In this document: piece by piece, positions 63,201-64,000 of the stretch
Position numbering within the stretch: the first letter of the stretch is position 1
How the letters are laid out: each line of letters opens with the position of its first letter
NCBI RefSeq assembly: GCF_001911425.1
Contig: NZ_MPPL01000001.1
Coordinates: 2,620,784 to 2,684,783 of the forward strand
Length of the DNA stretch: 64,000 nt
Direction of reading: 5' to 3'
Source of the DNA: Mucilaginibacter polytrichastri
GTDB taxonomy: Bacteria; Bacteroidota; Bacteroidia; Sphingobacteriales; Sphingobacteriaceae
Notes under the pieces: generated by a model
The model's database searches: none
What the model was told of the DNA's origin: nothing
Seen by the model: the letters and a program-made list of their open reading frames with translations, nothing else
Position numbers and translations under genes: made by a program

Positions 63201-63610
63201 TGCTGCAAACCGTAATCCGCAGCAAACTTTCGGATCTTATCGTGCCGTAATACATCATCGAAAAATATACGCAGCTCATCCCGTTTCAATATGGCGTTGA
63301 GAACCTCTGCCTGGTGTTCGCATAGTTTACCTTTCCCGGCATTGCAACCGCATGAAAGCGACATCCTGTTATTTTGCTGTGAAATACTTACAGGCGGAAA
63401 AGCAATAGTACTGTATTGATTTGTAAACGTACCATAATCAAGCCCTATTATTGAGGGAATGATATGCTGATAAGCCCTGTCGTCAAAGTAAATACCGATC
63501 CGGATATGTTGTGCAATAATTGCCTCGGTGAGTGTGGCTATACTTACACCTTCAAATATTACGCTATGGTTACCGGTTGTATCACCCTGATCGCTAATTA
63601 TCTTACTCAC
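60221..63610 (-). CDS. SNF2-family helicase with SWIM zinc finger
   Basis: About 1129 residues. The N-terminal part has a SWIM finger ([13 protein letters not shown], CxCx-CxH), then a large SNF2-associated middle region, then the two-lobe ATPase: Walker [11 protein letters not shown], DESQ box, ITGTPIENN, and motif VI [20 protein letters not shown]. It remodels nucleic acid-protein contacts using ATP. The start is uncertain: TTG at 63649 lies inside the -7 element, so the GTG at 63610 ([10 protein letters not shown]) is preferred. Confidence 0.9.
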   Translation of the reverse strand: [1129 protein letters not shown]

Positions 63611-63646
63611 CCCAGTTTTGCTTCTTGATGTAAAAGGTATAAATAT

Positions 63647-63654
63647 CAAAACTA
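63647..63654 (-). promoter_or_regulatory. -7 element TAGTTTTG of the SNF2 gene
   Basis: A full TAnnTTTG match on the minus strand. Transcription would begin near 63640, which rules out a start codon at 63649. A TTG lies about 23 nt upstream. Confidence 0.55.
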
Positions 63655-63860
63655 ATTTAACATATCGCCAACTAAATCAAAATTCAAATATCAATTAAGA
63701 ATGCTTTAAGCAGGCATTGGGCAAACCCATTTATGCTTTTTTAATATTATGTTTTAAACATTACCTAATGAGCAGCTGTCATGCATAAACAAATTAGCTA
63801 ATTAACAAATCAACAAATTAAAAAAAGTTAATTTAGCAGGCTCAAATGTTTTAATAACAA

Positions 63861-64000
63861 ATGCCCAAAGCTGTTGCCGTAATATTAGTGAATTGGAATA
63901 CGCCCGTCTTAACGGCTAATTGTATCCATTCGCTGTTTCAATATTGCGACCAGCAGTTGTTTGATATTATAGTGGCTGATAACGGCTCCACCGACAACTC
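63861..64000 (+). CDS. family 2 glycosyltransferase, 5' part only
   Basis: The ATG at 63861 opens a frame to the window edge (46 codons): AVAVILVNWNTPVLTANCI followed by IIVADNGSTDN, the N-terminal GT-A motifs of rhamnosyl/galactosyl-type glycosyltransferases. The remainder lies outside the window. It is divergent from the SNF2 gene across a 250-bp AT-rich gap without other genes. Confidence 0.8.
   Translation, partial: MPKAVAVILVNWNTPVLTANCIHSLFQYCDQQLFDIIVADNGSTDN

Noticed and set aside
60221..63649. TTG start at 63649 for the SNF2 gene
   Set aside because: The codon lies inside the -7 promoter element, so it cannot be in the mRNA made from that promoter.
1..64000. rRNA, tRNA, prophage, integrase or transposase genes
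   Set aside because: None was recognisable by eye on either strand; a tRNA scan would be needed to exclude small RNA genes fully.

Overview
The window reads as chromosomal DNA of a Bacteroidota soil or plant-type bacterium, most likely Sphingobacteriaceae (Mucilaginibacter or Pedobacter-like). This is inferred from promoter elements of the TTG-N20-TAnnTTTG type, the lack of clear Shine-Dalgarno sequences, and typical families (LytS/LytTR pair, DUF1543, DUF2867-SDR, MacB-type lone permease, bestrophin, HPII-type catalase). No rRNA, tRNA, prophage, IS element or CRISPR array is visible. Most genes look like housekeeping or accessory metabolism.

Layout. 1-2256: end of a sugar-oxidising flavoenzyme operon (gluconate dehydrogenase subunit 3-like plus GMC oxidoreductase). 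2257-2696: a gene-free stretch holding a MITE-like nested inverted repeat and a second inverted repeat. 2697-10654 (minus): a compact seven-gene pentose phosphate operon, tkt-rpiB-tal-HAD-gnd-zwf-pgl. 11043-15148: two secreted peptidase-like genes divergent from a LytS/LytTR two-component system, with LytTR-type direct repeats between them. 15221-22229: SDR, GH78-like rhamnosidase, exported MsrA/MsrB, DUF1543 and a large catalase. 22320-25890 (minus): bestrophin, UspA and an OmpR-type two-component system. 26085-29656: small outer-membrane-like protein, ArsR regulator with palindromic operator plus old-yellow-enzyme, and a DUF2867 SDR. 29696-32104: FtsX/MacB permease. 32448-35103: translationally coupled RidA / D-amino acid lyase / M19 dipeptidase operon.

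35197-35395 holds a previously easy-to-miss unit: a consensus promoter, a 31-codon membrane miniprotein and an intrinsic terminator. 35692-44725 is core information processing: mnmA, topA, a dolichyl-phosphate-mannose-synthase-like glycosyltransferase, an exonuclease, rnr and a polyprenyl synthetase. 44732-45916 is a decaying spot with a gene remnant and a frameshifted alpha/beta hydrolase. 45985-51068 carries Crp, esterases, rplU-rpmA (L27 with a long Ala/Lys/Pro tail) and a dicarboxylate symporter. 51130-56886 has an ECF sigma factor with an overlapping membrane partner, a GNAT, and a Tat-exported phosphoesterase / phospholipase C pair. 57075-60219 has two luciferase-like monooxygenases with palindromic control regions, separated by a 69-bp tandem repeat array. 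60221-63610 is a SNF2 helicase and the right edge starts a family 2 glycosyltransferase.

The most notable signals are the small transcription unit at 35.2-35.4 kb, the D-amino acid operon, the LytTR repeats, the palindromic operators, several promoters lying so close to start codons that leaderless mRNAs are implied, and the repeat families. All calls come from reading the sequence; no searches were run.
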